Source: a virus. Taken from it: a stretch of 45,052 bases of DNA. Below are positions 25,667 through 33,221 of this stretch, in pieces (the stretch's first letter is position 1; each line of letters opens with the position of its first letter). Below the pieces are notes generated by a model. The model did not search any database, was not told the origin of the DNA, and saw only the letters and a list, made by a program, of their open reading frames with translations. The DNA lies in IMG/VR virus record IMGVR_UViG_3300048592_001028, positions 1 through 45,052 of that record, one strand, 5' to 3'. The position numbers and the translations under genes were made by a program.

Positions 25667-27228
25667 ACAGGAAAGTGATTTTCGTCTGCCTGTGCCTTAT
25701 CGCAGCAGTGATCGAGCAGGCACAAGCTCAGGAGCGCCCAAGAGCATCGGTTCATGAACTGGTCCGACCCTCCGTTGTCTATCTCACTCTTAGCGGATTT
25801 TCAGACGCCGGTAGTGTCGAAACGTCCGGTACAGGGGTCGTTGTCACTTCGGACGGTCTGGCCTTGACTTCATACCATATCCTTGAGCCGATCTTAGCTA
25901 CGCAGCAAGAGGGAAGAGAGCTCAGAGCACGGCTTGGGTTCAAAACGGGACAAGAGCACACTTTCACGATCGTCAACGCCGACAAGGACCGGGACTTTGC
26001 TCTGATCAAACTTAGTGATGGGCTTGGTGATTTTGCGGCCGTCTGCTTTTCGACTGAAAGGTTCCATAGGGGACTTGACGTGTTTACGACTGGGTTCCCA
26101 GAGATCTTTCCGGTTCTCGACCTGCGTGGGCCAATCGCCAGCTTCGACGGTGAGCGGGGTACGATCGTCGCTCAGTTTGGCGCGCCCGCAGGGATGAGCG
26201 GCTCTCCGGTATTCCAAGAGGACGGCGTCGTCAGGGGCTTCGTTAAGGGGTCATTTTCCGGTGCAGAGCCGAGGAATGCCGAAGATGATAACGGAGGCCT
26301 TCTGAGCGCGATCGTTCCACTGAGCGGGGTAGCTGGCCTGCCAGCGCCTGATCCGGGCTGCGCAGCGACATCCCGTCGGCCTGGCGAACTTGAACTGATC
26401 GAAATCGGCGATCGCGTTCTCGACGCGCCCCTATTAATTGATCAGCCGAATGCGGAGGTGGTGCTTTCCGGCAACCTTGAAATCGGTTCGAACTCAGTCA
26501 ACATACGGGCGGCGCGGCTTTCTGCGGAAAACGTAACGATCATCAGCTTCCCGATTGGCCAAACAGCAACGGCGGGCGCAAGAGGGGAGACCGGGCAGAG
26601 CGGTGACGATGCCCCTTCACGTAGCGGACAGCGCGGTCGCGACGGTGGGAACGGGAGTCCCGGAGGGTCGGGCGTGAGTGGCAAGAATGGCGGAAGCGTC
26701 CGACTCGTGGCCGAACAATTCGTTGGAAGGCTTGCGATCAATACTTCTGGCGAGGCGGGCGGCGACGGCGGCATTGGCGGTGATGGCGGCGATGGCGGAA
26801 GCGGAGCCGCGGGCCAGAATGCAGTGGATGGATTCCTGTCCTGTAACAGCGGACCCGGCAACGGCGGCGACGGCGGGAATGCGGGCTCCGGTGGCGATGG
26901 AGGCAATGGTGGCGACGGCGGCGACGCCGGGCGGGTGGAGATTGAATTCATCTCCGTCGCGACAGATGCATCGCTCCAAATCGTTGCGGAGGGCGGCCTA
27001 GCAGGCTTGGGAGCTGACGGTGGCCGGCAGGGTCGACCGGGCAAGCCGGGACCAAGGGGCCCAGCCTCCACCTTCTGCAGTGGAGCCGGGCGGGGTGAGG
27101 GAAGTCCGGGCCGCCATGCATCGAGCGGCGTCGCCGGTCAAACCGGAGAAGCAGGAAGCGCAGCGCCGGTCGAACTCCTTATTGGGAGTCAGAAATCCGT
27201 AACAACAGGAAGGGCAAGCTTTCCTTGA
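25663..27228 (+). CDS. Secreted trypsin-like serine protease with collagen-like Gly-rich region
   Basis: A 521-aa protein. A signal peptide (1-22, ending AQAQ) precedes a trypsin/HtrA-like domain (about 28-230) with SYHIL (His72), DRDFALIKL (Asp111) and PAGMSGSP (Ser179); no PDZ domain follows. Residues about 240-300 look beta-structured, and about 300-505 is glycine-rich with collagen-like GxxGxxG runs (GGDGGIGGDGGDGGSG near 365-380, GRPGKPGPRGP near 460) interrupted by hydrophobic strands such as SVRLVAEQFVGRLAI. This part may form a fibrous, anchoring or assembly stalk. Start is in ATGA overlap with the metalloprotease gene. Substrate and target are unknown. Confidence 0.85.
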   Translation: MNRKVIFVCLCLIAAVIEQAQAQERPRASVHELVRPSVVYLTLSGFSDAGSVETSGTGVVVTSDGLALTSYHILEPILATQQEGRELRARLGFKTGQEHTFTIVNADKDRDFALIKLSDGLGDFAAVCFSTERFHRGLDVFTTGFPEIFPVLDLRGPIASFDGERGTIVAQFGAPAGMSGSPVFQEDGVVRGFVKGSFSGAEPRNAEDDNGGLLSAIVPLSGVAGLPAPDPGCAATSRRPGELELIEIGDRVLDAPLLIDQPNAEVVLSGNLEIGSNSVNIRAARLSAENVTIISFPIGQTATAGARGETGQSGDDAPSRSGQRGRDGGNGSPGGSGVSGKNGGSVRLVAEQFVGRLAINTSGEAGGDGGIGGDGGDGGSGAAGQNAVDGFLSCNSGPGNGGDGGNAGSGGDGGNGGDGGDAGRVEIEFISVATDASLQIVAEGGLAGLGADGGRQGRPGKPGPRGPASTFCSGAGRGEGSPGRHASSGVAGQTGEAGSAAPVELLIGSQKSVTTGRASFP

Positions 27229-27274
27229 TCGTCGCACTCAAGTTGGCGCGGGGGGTCTTCCAGAAGCTGTGAAT

Positions 27275-27295
27275 TAGCCTCTATATAGTAGGCTA
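27275..27295. other. Hairpin after the serine protease gene
   Basis: TAGCCT and AGGCTA pair across a 9-nt AT-rich loop in the 273-bp gap (27229-27501) at the right edge of the cassette. It may be a weak terminator or part of an old junction. Confidence 0.35.
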
Positions 27296-27358
27296 TCTTC
27301 TCGTCCGTTGAATTAAACCCTCTGGCTTGCGCAGCAAGAAGAGCTACCTTCTCGTCTG
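27292..27358. repeat. 16-nt imperfect direct repeat in the cassette right flank
   Basis: GCTATCTTCTCGTCCG (27292-27307) recurs as GCTACCTTCTCGTCTG (27343-27358), two differences in 16 and 51 bp apart. Both lie in the non-coding gap before the tail terminator gene. Confidence 0.5.
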
Positions 27359-27366
27359 CTCTTCTT
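27336..27366. terminator. 9-bp inverted repeat, possible terminator
   Basis: AAGAAGAGC and GCTCTTCTT form a perfect 9-bp stem around a 13-nt loop downstream of the protease cassette. There is no clear T-tract, so termination is only a possibility. Confidence 0.35.
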
Positions 27367-27501
27367 CAGGTCCGCCATCTCCAGTTCCAAACGCATACCG
27401 CATGACAGCCACTGGCGCCATCCAGCGGCGTTGGGAGCGTGTCCAATGACTGGTGCTCATGCCTCGCAGTCTCCCCCGCAATAGTGGAGTGGGAAAGCAC
27501 G

Positions 27502-27945
27502 ATGACCACACCGACCACCGCCGAGAGCACCTTCTCGGCGCTCTTCGCTGCACTGGGGGCAACCCTGCCCGCGGGCGCGAAACTGCTTCGCAACGTCATC
27601 CTGCCAGAGCGCGTCCCACCGAAAGGCGTCGCGATCCTGCGCGACGGCGAGCCGGGCGAACCAGAGATCCTGCTCTCGCCACCGCGGTACATCTACGAAC
27701 ACCGTGCCGAGATCGATATCGCCGTCGAGGCCGCCAACGCTGCCGACCGCGACATGGCCTTCGACGCCCTGAAGCGCGCGATCAGCGAGGCGCTCGCCGC
27801 CGACCGCACCCTCGGCGGGCGGTGCGACTACGTCATCGGTGAGGCGCCGGCATCCATCGGCCTGCCTATCGAGGGCGCCGAAGGTCTCAAGGCCGCAACG
27901 ATCGGGATCGTGCTCACCTACGAGACGAGCGATCCGCTGCTCTGA
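27502..27945 (+). CDS. Tail terminator-like minor tail protein
   Basis: A 147-aa protein matching tail terminator (gpU-like) proteins of rhodobacterial siphophages: ESTFSALFAALGATLPAGAKL, RYIYEHRAEIDIAVEA, DAAFDALKRAI-type helix and a final strand IGIVLTYETSDPLL. It would cap the tail tube and join it to the head. It stands alone between two accessory insertions. The ATG at 27502 follows GGGAAAG; the longer frame from 27439 has no ribosome-binding site. Confidence 0.8.
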   Translation: MTTPTTAESTFSALFAALGATLPAGAKLLRNVILPERVPPKGVAILRDGEPGEPEILLSPPRYIYEHRAEIDIAVEAANAADRDMAFDALKRAISEALAADRTLGGRCDYVIGEAPASIGLPIEGAEGLKAATIGIVLTYETSDPLL

Positions 27946-27948
27946 GCA

Positions 27949-28428
27949 TCAGCAGGTCCGGTAGAGGTTCCCGGAGTAGCGGCAGAACTCGCGCGCGGTG
28001 CCGCTCGCGATCATCGCCGCAGTGATGTCGCGGCCGTCGGGCAGGAAGCACTGTCCGACGATGCGGCCGTACCGGTCGGTGTCGCGCTGACGACAGGTCA
28101 GGGTCTGCCCGGAGATCAGGTTCGACAGGGTGGCCGTCGCCTGCGATCCGCCCGGCCTGCCGCTTTCGGGCGCATCGAGGCCCCAGACCCGGATGCGCAC
28201 GTCGGCCGAACTGATCCAAAAGGTGTCGCCGTCGATCACCCGGGTGACGCGGCCGGTGAAGGTTTCGCCGGCCGGCAAGGCGACTGCGGTTATGGAGTCC
28301 GGTCCGGCCGCGCCGGCATCCTCTGCGCCGGGTAGAATAGCGGAACAGGCTGCCATGATCGCAAGGACCCCGACGAATAGCCCGGCGAGCGTGCCCCGTC
28401 CCTGGCGCCTGAAGCCGAGGGGCCTCAT
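27949..28428 (-). CDS. Exported thermonuclease (SNase-like)
   Basis: A 159-aa protein. A hydrophobic N-terminus GTLAGLFVGVLAIMAAC suggests a signal peptide or lipobox (MAAC). The SNase fold follows: TGRVTRVIDGDTFWI, VRIRVWGLDAPESG (active-site Arg and Asp region) and RDTDRYGRIVGQCF. Such enzymes cleave DNA or RNA with calcium, here outside the cytoplasm. It is on the minus strand in an otherwise plus-strand tail operon and begins in ATGA overlap with a small upstream gene, so the pair is an accessory (moron) unit. Confidence 0.85.
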   Translation of the reverse strand: MRPLGFRRQGRGTLAGLFVGVLAIMAACSAILPGAEDAGAAGPDSITAVALPAGETFTGRVTRVIDGDTFWISSADVRIRVWGLDAPESGRPGGSQATATLSNLISGQTLTCRQRDTDRYGRIVGQCFLPDGRDITAAMIASGTAREFCRYSGNLYRTC

Positions 28429-28694
28429 TCGAGCATGTGCCCGCGCCGGCGCTTCCATCCGGCGAGGACCTCGTATCTCGTGGCGATGTCGAGGCCGTCG
28501 AGGAACCGGTGACGGCGTGCTGCGAGGCGCGTGACCCGACGGTAATGCGCGCGCCGCTCCTCGGTGGAGAGCGGACAGTCCGAATAGGCCCGCGCCATCT
28601 CGACGCCGCGGGCACCCCAGCGCCAGACGAGCGCCTCGGCCTCGACGATGGCTGCCTGCCGCCGCAGGAGCGCGGCCCGAACACGAGAGAACAT
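28425..28694 (-). CDS. Small basic hypothetical protein paired with the thermonuclease
   Basis: An 89-aa very basic, helical protein (MFSRVRAALLRRQAAIVEAE, then YSDCPLSTEERRAHYRRVTR). No family is recognised. The start at 28694 is preferred over 28763. The stop overlaps the thermonuclease ATG (ATGA), so they are co-translated. Its charge would suit nucleic-acid binding or an inhibitor role, but that is conjecture. Confidence 0.6.
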   Translation of the reverse strand: MFSRVRAALLRRQAAIVEAEALVWRWGARGVEMARAYSDCPLSTEERRAHYRRVTRLAARRHRFLDGLDIATRYEVLAGWKRRRGHMLE

Positions 28695-28771
28695 ACGAAT
28701 ACCCACCAAACCCCGGCGACATCCTGAACGCGGGCGCAACGACAGGCAAGTCCCAGGCGGCAAAAGGGTAA

Positions 28772-28882
28772 ACCGCCGGGCAACGCGGCATTCGGACCGT
28801 GGCCCAGTTAAGCGATCTCTCCAGGGAAGCGGATGAGCTGACCGCGATCTTCGTTGCGACGGTCAAGCAGCTCAAATCCTGA
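28772..28882 (+). pseudogene. Short remnant reading frame before the tail tube gene
   Basis: In this frame the sequence reads GIRTVAQLSDLSREADELT and then AIFVATVKQLKS before a stop, an amphipathic helix of the sort that ends four-helix-bundle proteins. An in-frame stop at 28769-28771 separates it from further open sequence upstream. It could be the tail of a gene broken when the thermonuclease pair was inserted. Confidence 0.25.
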
Positions 28883-28911
28883 ATCAGCAATCAGAAATCG
28901 GAGATCAGATC

Positions 28912-29871
28912 ATGGCACGCGCACAGGGCGCGCGGGCGCAGATGGCGCTCGGCTTCGAGACCGTCTACGGCACGCCGCCCGCCTCCGGCCGCTTCTGGCG
29001 GATGCCCTTCGCCCAGGCGAAACTCGGGGCCGAGCAGCCGCTCCTCGCCTCCGAGCTACTCGGCTACGGCCGCGATCCGGTCGCGCCGATCGGCGACGCG
29101 ATCACCAGCGACGGCGAGATCACCGTGCCGATCGACGCCCGCTTCTGGGGCGTCTGGCTAAAGGGCGCGTTCGGCGCGCCAGTCACCACCGAGGACACCG
29201 GCGTCTATACCCACGAGTTTCGCTCGGGCGGGTGGCTGCTGCCGAGCATGGCCGTCGAGATCGGCATGCCCGAGGTGCCGCATTTCGGGATGAATGGCGG
29301 CTGCATGGTCAACCAGATCAGCTGGTCGATGCAGCGCGCAGGCCTCGTCACCGCGACCGTGGGCCTGATCGGACGGGGCGAGACGGTCGCGACCGGCTCC
29401 GCCGCCGGCACGCTCAACGGCCTCGATCTGGCGCGCTTCGGAGCGTTCCACGGATCGGTGAAGCGCGGGGGTACGACGCTCGGCAACGTGGTCTCCGCGC
29501 AAATCACCTACGCGAACAACCTCGACCGGATCGAGACGATCCGCGCCGACGGCATGATCGACGGCGCCGATCCCTCGATGGCGAGCCTCACCGGGACGAT
29601 CGAGGTGCGCTTCGCCGATCATGTGCTGCTCGACCAGGCGCTGGCCGGCGATCCGGCCGAGCTCGAATTCGCCTACACCGCCTCACCCGATCTCGCCTTC
29701 ACGCTGACCGCCCATGCCGTCTACCTGCCGAAGCCGCGTCTCGCCCTGCAGGGCCCCGGCGGCGTGCAGGCGAGCTTCGCCTGGCAGGCTGCCCAGGACG
29801 CCGGCCTCGGCCGCATGGCGACCGTCACGCTCGTCAACGACCTGCCCGATTACGACAACCCCGGCCTCTAG
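28912..29871 (+). CDS. Phage major tail tube protein
   Basis: A 319-aa protein matching the tail tube family of alphaproteobacterial siphophages: RAQGARAQMALGFETVYGTP at the start, DGEITVPIDARFWGVWLKGA, then a beta-rich core and C-terminal VTLVNDLPDYDNPGL. It polymerises into the tail tube around the tape measure. GGAGATCAGATC precedes the ATG. It resumes the plus-strand structural operon after the accessory insertion. Confidence 0.88.
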   Translation: MARAQGARAQMALGFETVYGTPPASGRFWRMPFAQAKLGAEQPLLASELLGYGRDPVAPIGDAITSDGEITVPIDARFWGVWLKGAFGAPVTTEDTGVYTHEFRSGGWLLPSMAVEIGMPEVPHFGMNGGCMVNQISWSMQRAGLVTATVGLIGRGETVATGSAAGTLNGLDLARFGAFHGSVKRGGTTLGNVVSAQITYANNLDRIETIRADGMIDGADPSMASLTGTIEVRFADHVLLDQALAGDPAELEFAYTASPDLAFTLTAHAVYLPKPRLALQGPGGVQASFAWQAAQDAGLGRMATVTLVNDLPDYDNPGL

Positions 29872-29883
29872 GAAGGAGCCCCG

Positions 29884-30321
29884 ATGATCCGTCTCGATCT
29901 CGCCCATGAGCCCGCCTGGCTCGACCTCGCCCCCGGCGTGCGCGTGCTGGTCGCACCGCTCACCACCGCGCTGATGCTCGCCGCGCGCAGCGACCCCGGC
30001 GTCGAGGCCCTGCCCGAGACGGCCTCCGACGAGGACCGGGCGCTCGCGCTCGGCCGGGCGCTCGGGCGCCTCGCGATCCGCGACTGGGAGGGCGTGGGCG
30101 ATGCCGACGGCGTCCCGATCCCGCCCGGCCCCGAGGCTATCGCCGCACTCCTCGATCTCTGGCCGCTCTTCGAGGCCTTCCAGCTGCACTACGTGGCAAA
30201 AGGCCTGATCCTGGACGCGGAAAAAAACGTCTGCGCGCCCGCGCCGAATGGCACTTCGGCGGGGGCGACGGATACTGCGCCGCCTGCCCCGGCCAATGCG
30301 CCGACTGTCCCGGCCGGATGA
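29884..30321 (+). CDS. Tail assembly chaperone (gpG-like), upstream frame
   Basis: A 145-aa protein in the position of lambda gpG, between tail tube and tape measure. Features are EPAWLDLAPGVRVLVAPLT and ALLDLWPLFEAFQLHYVAKG. After residue 115 (DAEKN) the in-frame tail becomes Ala/Pro/Thr-rich and poorly conserved-looking, which fits termination after a frameshift point. A slippery A_AAA_AAC occurs exactly there and leads into the downstream frame, giving a fused chaperone of about 222 aa. The two products would coat and guide the tape measure during tail assembly. Confidence 0.82.
   Translation: MIRLDLAHEPAWLDLAPGVRVLVAPLTTALMLAARSDPGVEALPETASDEDRALALGRALGRLAIRDWEGVGDADGVPIPPGPEAIAALLDLWPLFEAFQLHYVAKGLILDAEKNVCAPAPNGTSAGATDTAPPAPANAPTVPAG
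30222..30261 (+). promoter_or_regulatory. Programmed -1 ribosomal frameshift site with hairpin
   Basis: The slippery heptamer A AAA AAC (30222-30228) is read in frame as GAA AAA AAC. Thirteen nt later a perfect 7-bp hairpin (30242-30248 with 30255-30261, 6-nt loop) follows. A -1 slip continues without a stop through 30 codons with a CxxCxxxCxxC cluster into the frame of the 30318-30551 gene. Confidence 0.8.
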
Positions 30322-30551
30322 GCCAGCCCGCGACCATGGAAGGCTGGCAGATCTGGGATCTGGTGCTGCGCATGGGCGGTCAGCTGCGCGCGATCCCCGG
30401 CGCGGTGCTCGGCTGGGACCTCACCGCGGCCTTCGCGCTGGCGCGAGCGCTCGGAATCGATGCCCGCCTCGTCGCGGAAGTGCTCCCCGAGATCGAGCCG
30501 ATCGTCGTCGCGAAGATCAATGAACAGGTGAAGGTGTCGAGCGATGGCTGA
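30318..30551 (+). CDS. Tail assembly chaperone downstream frame (gpT-like extension)
   Basis: A 77-aa frame if started at the ATG 30318, but its coding potential extends back without a stop to the slippery site at 30228. The extension reads AEWHFGGGDGYCAACPGQC, then ADCPGR, then the annotated start. It is therefore probably the T part of a G-GT chaperone made by -1 frameshifting, with 107 aa after the shift. Motifs EGWQIWDLVLRMGGQLR and LPEIEPIVVAKINEQ look helical. The four-cysteine cluster could bind a metal. Independent translation from 30318 cannot be excluded, as the ATG overlaps the upstream stop. Confidence 0.72.
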   Translation: MSQPATMEGWQIWDLVLRMGGQLRAIPGAVLGWDLTAAFALARALGIDARLVAEVLPEIEPIVVAKINEQVKVSSDG

Positions 30552-32592
30552 ACGCAAGGTCTCCGTCCGCCTCTCCGCGGTGGGCGGCAAGGAGATGAAG
30601 GCCGAACTCGTAGCACTCGGCGATGCCGGCAGCCGGGCGCTCGGCCGGATCGCCGGCGGGGCGGAGCCGGCGAGCCGCGGGCTTGCGGGCCTCAGTCGAT
30701 CGGCTGGGGCGGCGCTCGGCGCGATGGAGGCGCTCGCCGCCCGGGCCACCCGCACCGCCACGGCGCTGCGCGCCGCCGGCGCCTCGACCGGCTCGCTCAG
30801 GGAGCGGATCGATCAGGTGACGGGCGCCGCACCGCGGATCGGGCGCAGCGCCGGGGACATCGCCGCCTATGGCGCCGCACTCGACGACCTGCGGACGAAG
30901 TACAACCCGCTCTTCGCGGTGATCCGGCGATACCGGGCGAGCCTCGAGGACATCCGCCAGGCGCATCGGGTCGGCGCGATCGGCGCGGACGAGATGGGTG
31001 CTGCGATCTCGCGCGAACGGCAGGCGGCGCTTGCCAGCATCGCGGCGATCAAGGGCCGCGGCACCGCACTCACGCAGATGGCCGGCGCCTCGCGCTTTGC
31101 CGCCTACCAGAGCCGGATGCTGATGTTCCAGCTCAACGACATCTTCGTCACGCTCGCCTCGGGCATGAACCCGCTGATGGTCCTGATCCAGCAGGGCCCG
31201 CAGATCGCCCAGATCTATGGGGCCGGCCAGGGCGGGATCGGCGGCGCGCTGCGCGACACCGGACGAATGCTCGGCGGCCTTCTCACGCGCTTCCCACTGC
31301 TGACGGCCGCAGTCGCGGCAAGCGGCGTCGCCATGGCCGGCATGCGGGCCGAGATCAACAAAACCTCCGATGTCGCGGTCTCCTTCGGCGACGTGGCGCT
31401 CGCCGTCTGGCAGACCGTGCGCGACGGGCTCCTGCGGGTGCTGAAGCCCGCGATCGACCTGATCGGCCCCTGGTTCTCCGCCGCCTGGGATCTCGTGGTC
31501 GAAGGGGTGCGGCTCGCCGGCAACGCCATCATCAATGCCTTCCGGGCGGCCTTCGAGGCGATCCGGGCGATCTGGGGCACGCTTCCCGCGCTGATCGGCG
31601 CGGCGGTCCTCGGCGCGGCGAACGCCACGATCCTGGGGCTGGAGATCATGGTGAACCGGGCGATCGGGCTCCTGAACGGGCTCGCGACCCGGGTGAACGA
31701 GCTGCTCGCCAACATTCCCGGCCTGCCCGAGGGGTTGCGGGTCGGCACGCTGGAGGCGCTCGACATCCCCCGCATCGAGAACCCCTATCCCGAGCAGGTG
31801 ATGGGTGCCGCCGGGGAACTTCGCACCCGCATGGCCGAGATCCTCGCGAGCGACCCGCTCGGCGAGTTCTTTGGGACGATCCGCGACCGCGCGGTCGAGA
31901 ACGCAAGCGCGCTCGACGAGACCAGCGAGGCGGCCGGCCGGGCCGGCGGCGCCATGCGCAGGGCCGGGGAGCAGGCGGCCGAAGGTATGGAGACGGCGAA
32001 GACCGCCATCGATCAGGTCCGCGAGGCGCTTTCCGACTACGCCGCCCGCGCCGCGGACATCGGCAAGGGTCTCGGCGAGACGATCGCCGGCGCCTTCAGC
32101 TCGGCCGAGGAAGCGGTTGCCACCTTCGTGCGCACCGGCAAGATCGGGTTCTCCGAGCTCGTCACCTCGATCCTCGCCGATCTCGCGAAGATCGCCGTTC
32201 GCAAGGCGGTGCTCGGGCCGATCGCCGAGGCACTGAGCGGCGCGCTGGGCGGAAGCGGCCTCTTCCAGGGCATCGCCGGCGTCCTCGGCGGCACCTTCCA
32301 CGACGGCGGGCGCGTGCCGGGCGGGCGGTCGACGCTGATCCCTGTTGCGGCGCTCGCGAACGCGCCACGGTTTCACGGCGGCGGCGGCTTCGGGCTCAGG
32401 CCCGACGAGCAGGCGGCGATCCTGCAGCGCGGCGAGCGCGTGCTGAACCGGCGCGAGACCCGCGAGTGGGAGGGCGGCGGCGGCACGCGCATCGTGATCA
32501 ACGCCCGCGACGCCACGAGCTTCCGGGCGAGCCGGGCGCAGGTCGCCGCCGACATCGCCCGGGCGGTCGCCTATGGCCGGCGGGGGCTCTGA
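30544..32592 (+). CDS. Tail tape measure protein
   Basis: A 682-aa tape measure, which sets tail length and is ejected into the host. It is Ala/Gly-rich and mostly helical, with coiled-coil-like N-terminal and C-terminal parts, a hydrophobic central section (AFRAAFEAIRAIWGTLPALI, then GAAVLGAANATILG) and a glycine-rich end FHGGGGFGLRPDEQAAILQR seen in other tape measures. By the usual rule of about 0.15 nm per residue the tail would be near 100 nm. It overlaps the chaperone stop by 8 nt. Confidence 0.9.
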   Translation: MAERKVSVRLSAVGGKEMKAELVALGDAGSRALGRIAGGAEPASRGLAGLSRSAGAALGAMEALAARATRTATALRAAGASTGSLRERIDQVTGAAPRIGRSAGDIAAYGAALDDLRTKYNPLFAVIRRYRASLEDIRQAHRVGAIGADEMGAAISRERQAALASIAAIKGRGTALTQMAGASRFAAYQSRMLMFQLNDIFVTLASGMNPLMVLIQQGPQIAQIYGAGQGGIGGALRDTGRMLGGLLTRFPLLTAAVAASGVAMAGMRAEINKTSDVAVSFGDVALAVWQTVRDGLLRVLKPAIDLIGPWFSAAWDLVVEGVRLAGNAIINAFRAAFEAIRAIWGTLPALIGAAVLGAANATILGLEIMVNRAIGLLNGLATRVNELLANIPGLPEGLRVGTLEALDIPRIENPYPEQVMGAAGELRTRMAEILASDPLGEFFGTIRDRAVENASALDETSEAAGRAGGAMRRAGEQAAEGMETAKTAIDQVREALSDYAARAADIGKGLGETIAGAFSSAEEAVATFVRTGKIGFSELVTSILADLAKIAVRKAVLGPIAEALSGALGGSGLFQGIAGVLGGTFHDGGRVPGGRSTLIPVAALANAPRFHGGGGFGLRPDEQAAILQRGERVLNRRETREWEGGGGTRIVINARDATSFRASRAQVAADIARAVAYGRRGL

Positions 32593-32594
32593 GC

Positions 32595-33221
32595 ATGGCG
32601 TTTCACGAGATCCGGTTTCCCGACAACATCAGCCGCGGCGCCCGCGGCGGACCCGAGCGGCGCACGCAGGTGGTGGAGCTCGCAAACGGGCGCGAGGAGC
32701 GCAACAGCCCCTGGGCCAATTCGCGCCGGCGCTACGATGCCGCCTACGGCATCCGCCGCGCCGACGACCTCGCCGCCGTCATCGCCTTCTTCGAGGCGCG
32801 CCGTGGCCGGCTGCACGGCTTCCGCTGGAAGGACTGGGCCGACTACAAGTCCTGCCTGCCCTCGGCCGAGCCCGGGCCGGAGGACCAGTTCCTCGGCCAG
32901 GGCGACGGCGCGGCGACCGCCTTCCAGCTGGTGAAGCTCTATGCCAGCGGCGCGCAGTCCTGGACGCGGGCCATCACCAAGCCCGTCACCGACTCGGTGC
33001 AGATCGCGCTCGGCGGCGTGCCGCAGCCCTCGGGATGGACGGTCGATGTCACGACCGGGATCGTCACCTTCGACGTGCCGCCGGCCGACGGCGTCGCGGT
33101 CACCGCGGGCTTCACCTTCGACGTGGCCGTGCGCTTCGACAGCGACGAGCTGCCCGTCACCCTCGACATCGAGCGGCTCGGCTCGATCACCTCGATCCCG
33201 CTCGTGGAGATCCGGCCATGA
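32595..33221 (+). CDS. DUF2460 distal tail protein (GTA gp12-like)
   Basis: A 208-aa DUF2460 protein, homologous to gp12 of the Rhodobacter gene transfer agent, the distal tail protein at the base of the tube. It shows FHEIRFPDNISRGARGGPER, RRYDAAYGIRRADDLAAVI and GRLHGFRWKDWADYKS. The ATG follows the tape-measure stop by 2 nt; the end overlaps the next gene (ATGA). It is the first of four consecutive GTA-type tail-tip genes in the same order as in the GTA. Confidence 0.92.
   Translation: MAFHEIRFPDNISRGARGGPERRTQVVELANGREERNSPWANSRRRYDAAYGIRRADDLAAVIAFFEARRGRLHGFRWKDWADYKSCLPSAEPGPEDQFLGQGDGAATAFQLVKLYASGAQSWTRAITKPVTDSVQIALGGVPQPSGWTVDVTTGIVTFDVPPADGVAVTAGFTFDVAVRFDSDELPVTLDIERLGSITSIPLVEIRP

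Noticed and set aside
26442-27071. Minus-strand Pro/Ser-rich repeat protein
   Set aside because: The PPSPP pattern is the antisense of the glycine-rich repeats of the serine protease and has no independent support.
26560-27180. CRISPR array or tandem-repeat locus in the repetitive GGCGGCGATGG region
   Set aside because: The repeats are irregular and explained by glycine/aspartate codons in an open reading frame; no spacer pattern exists.
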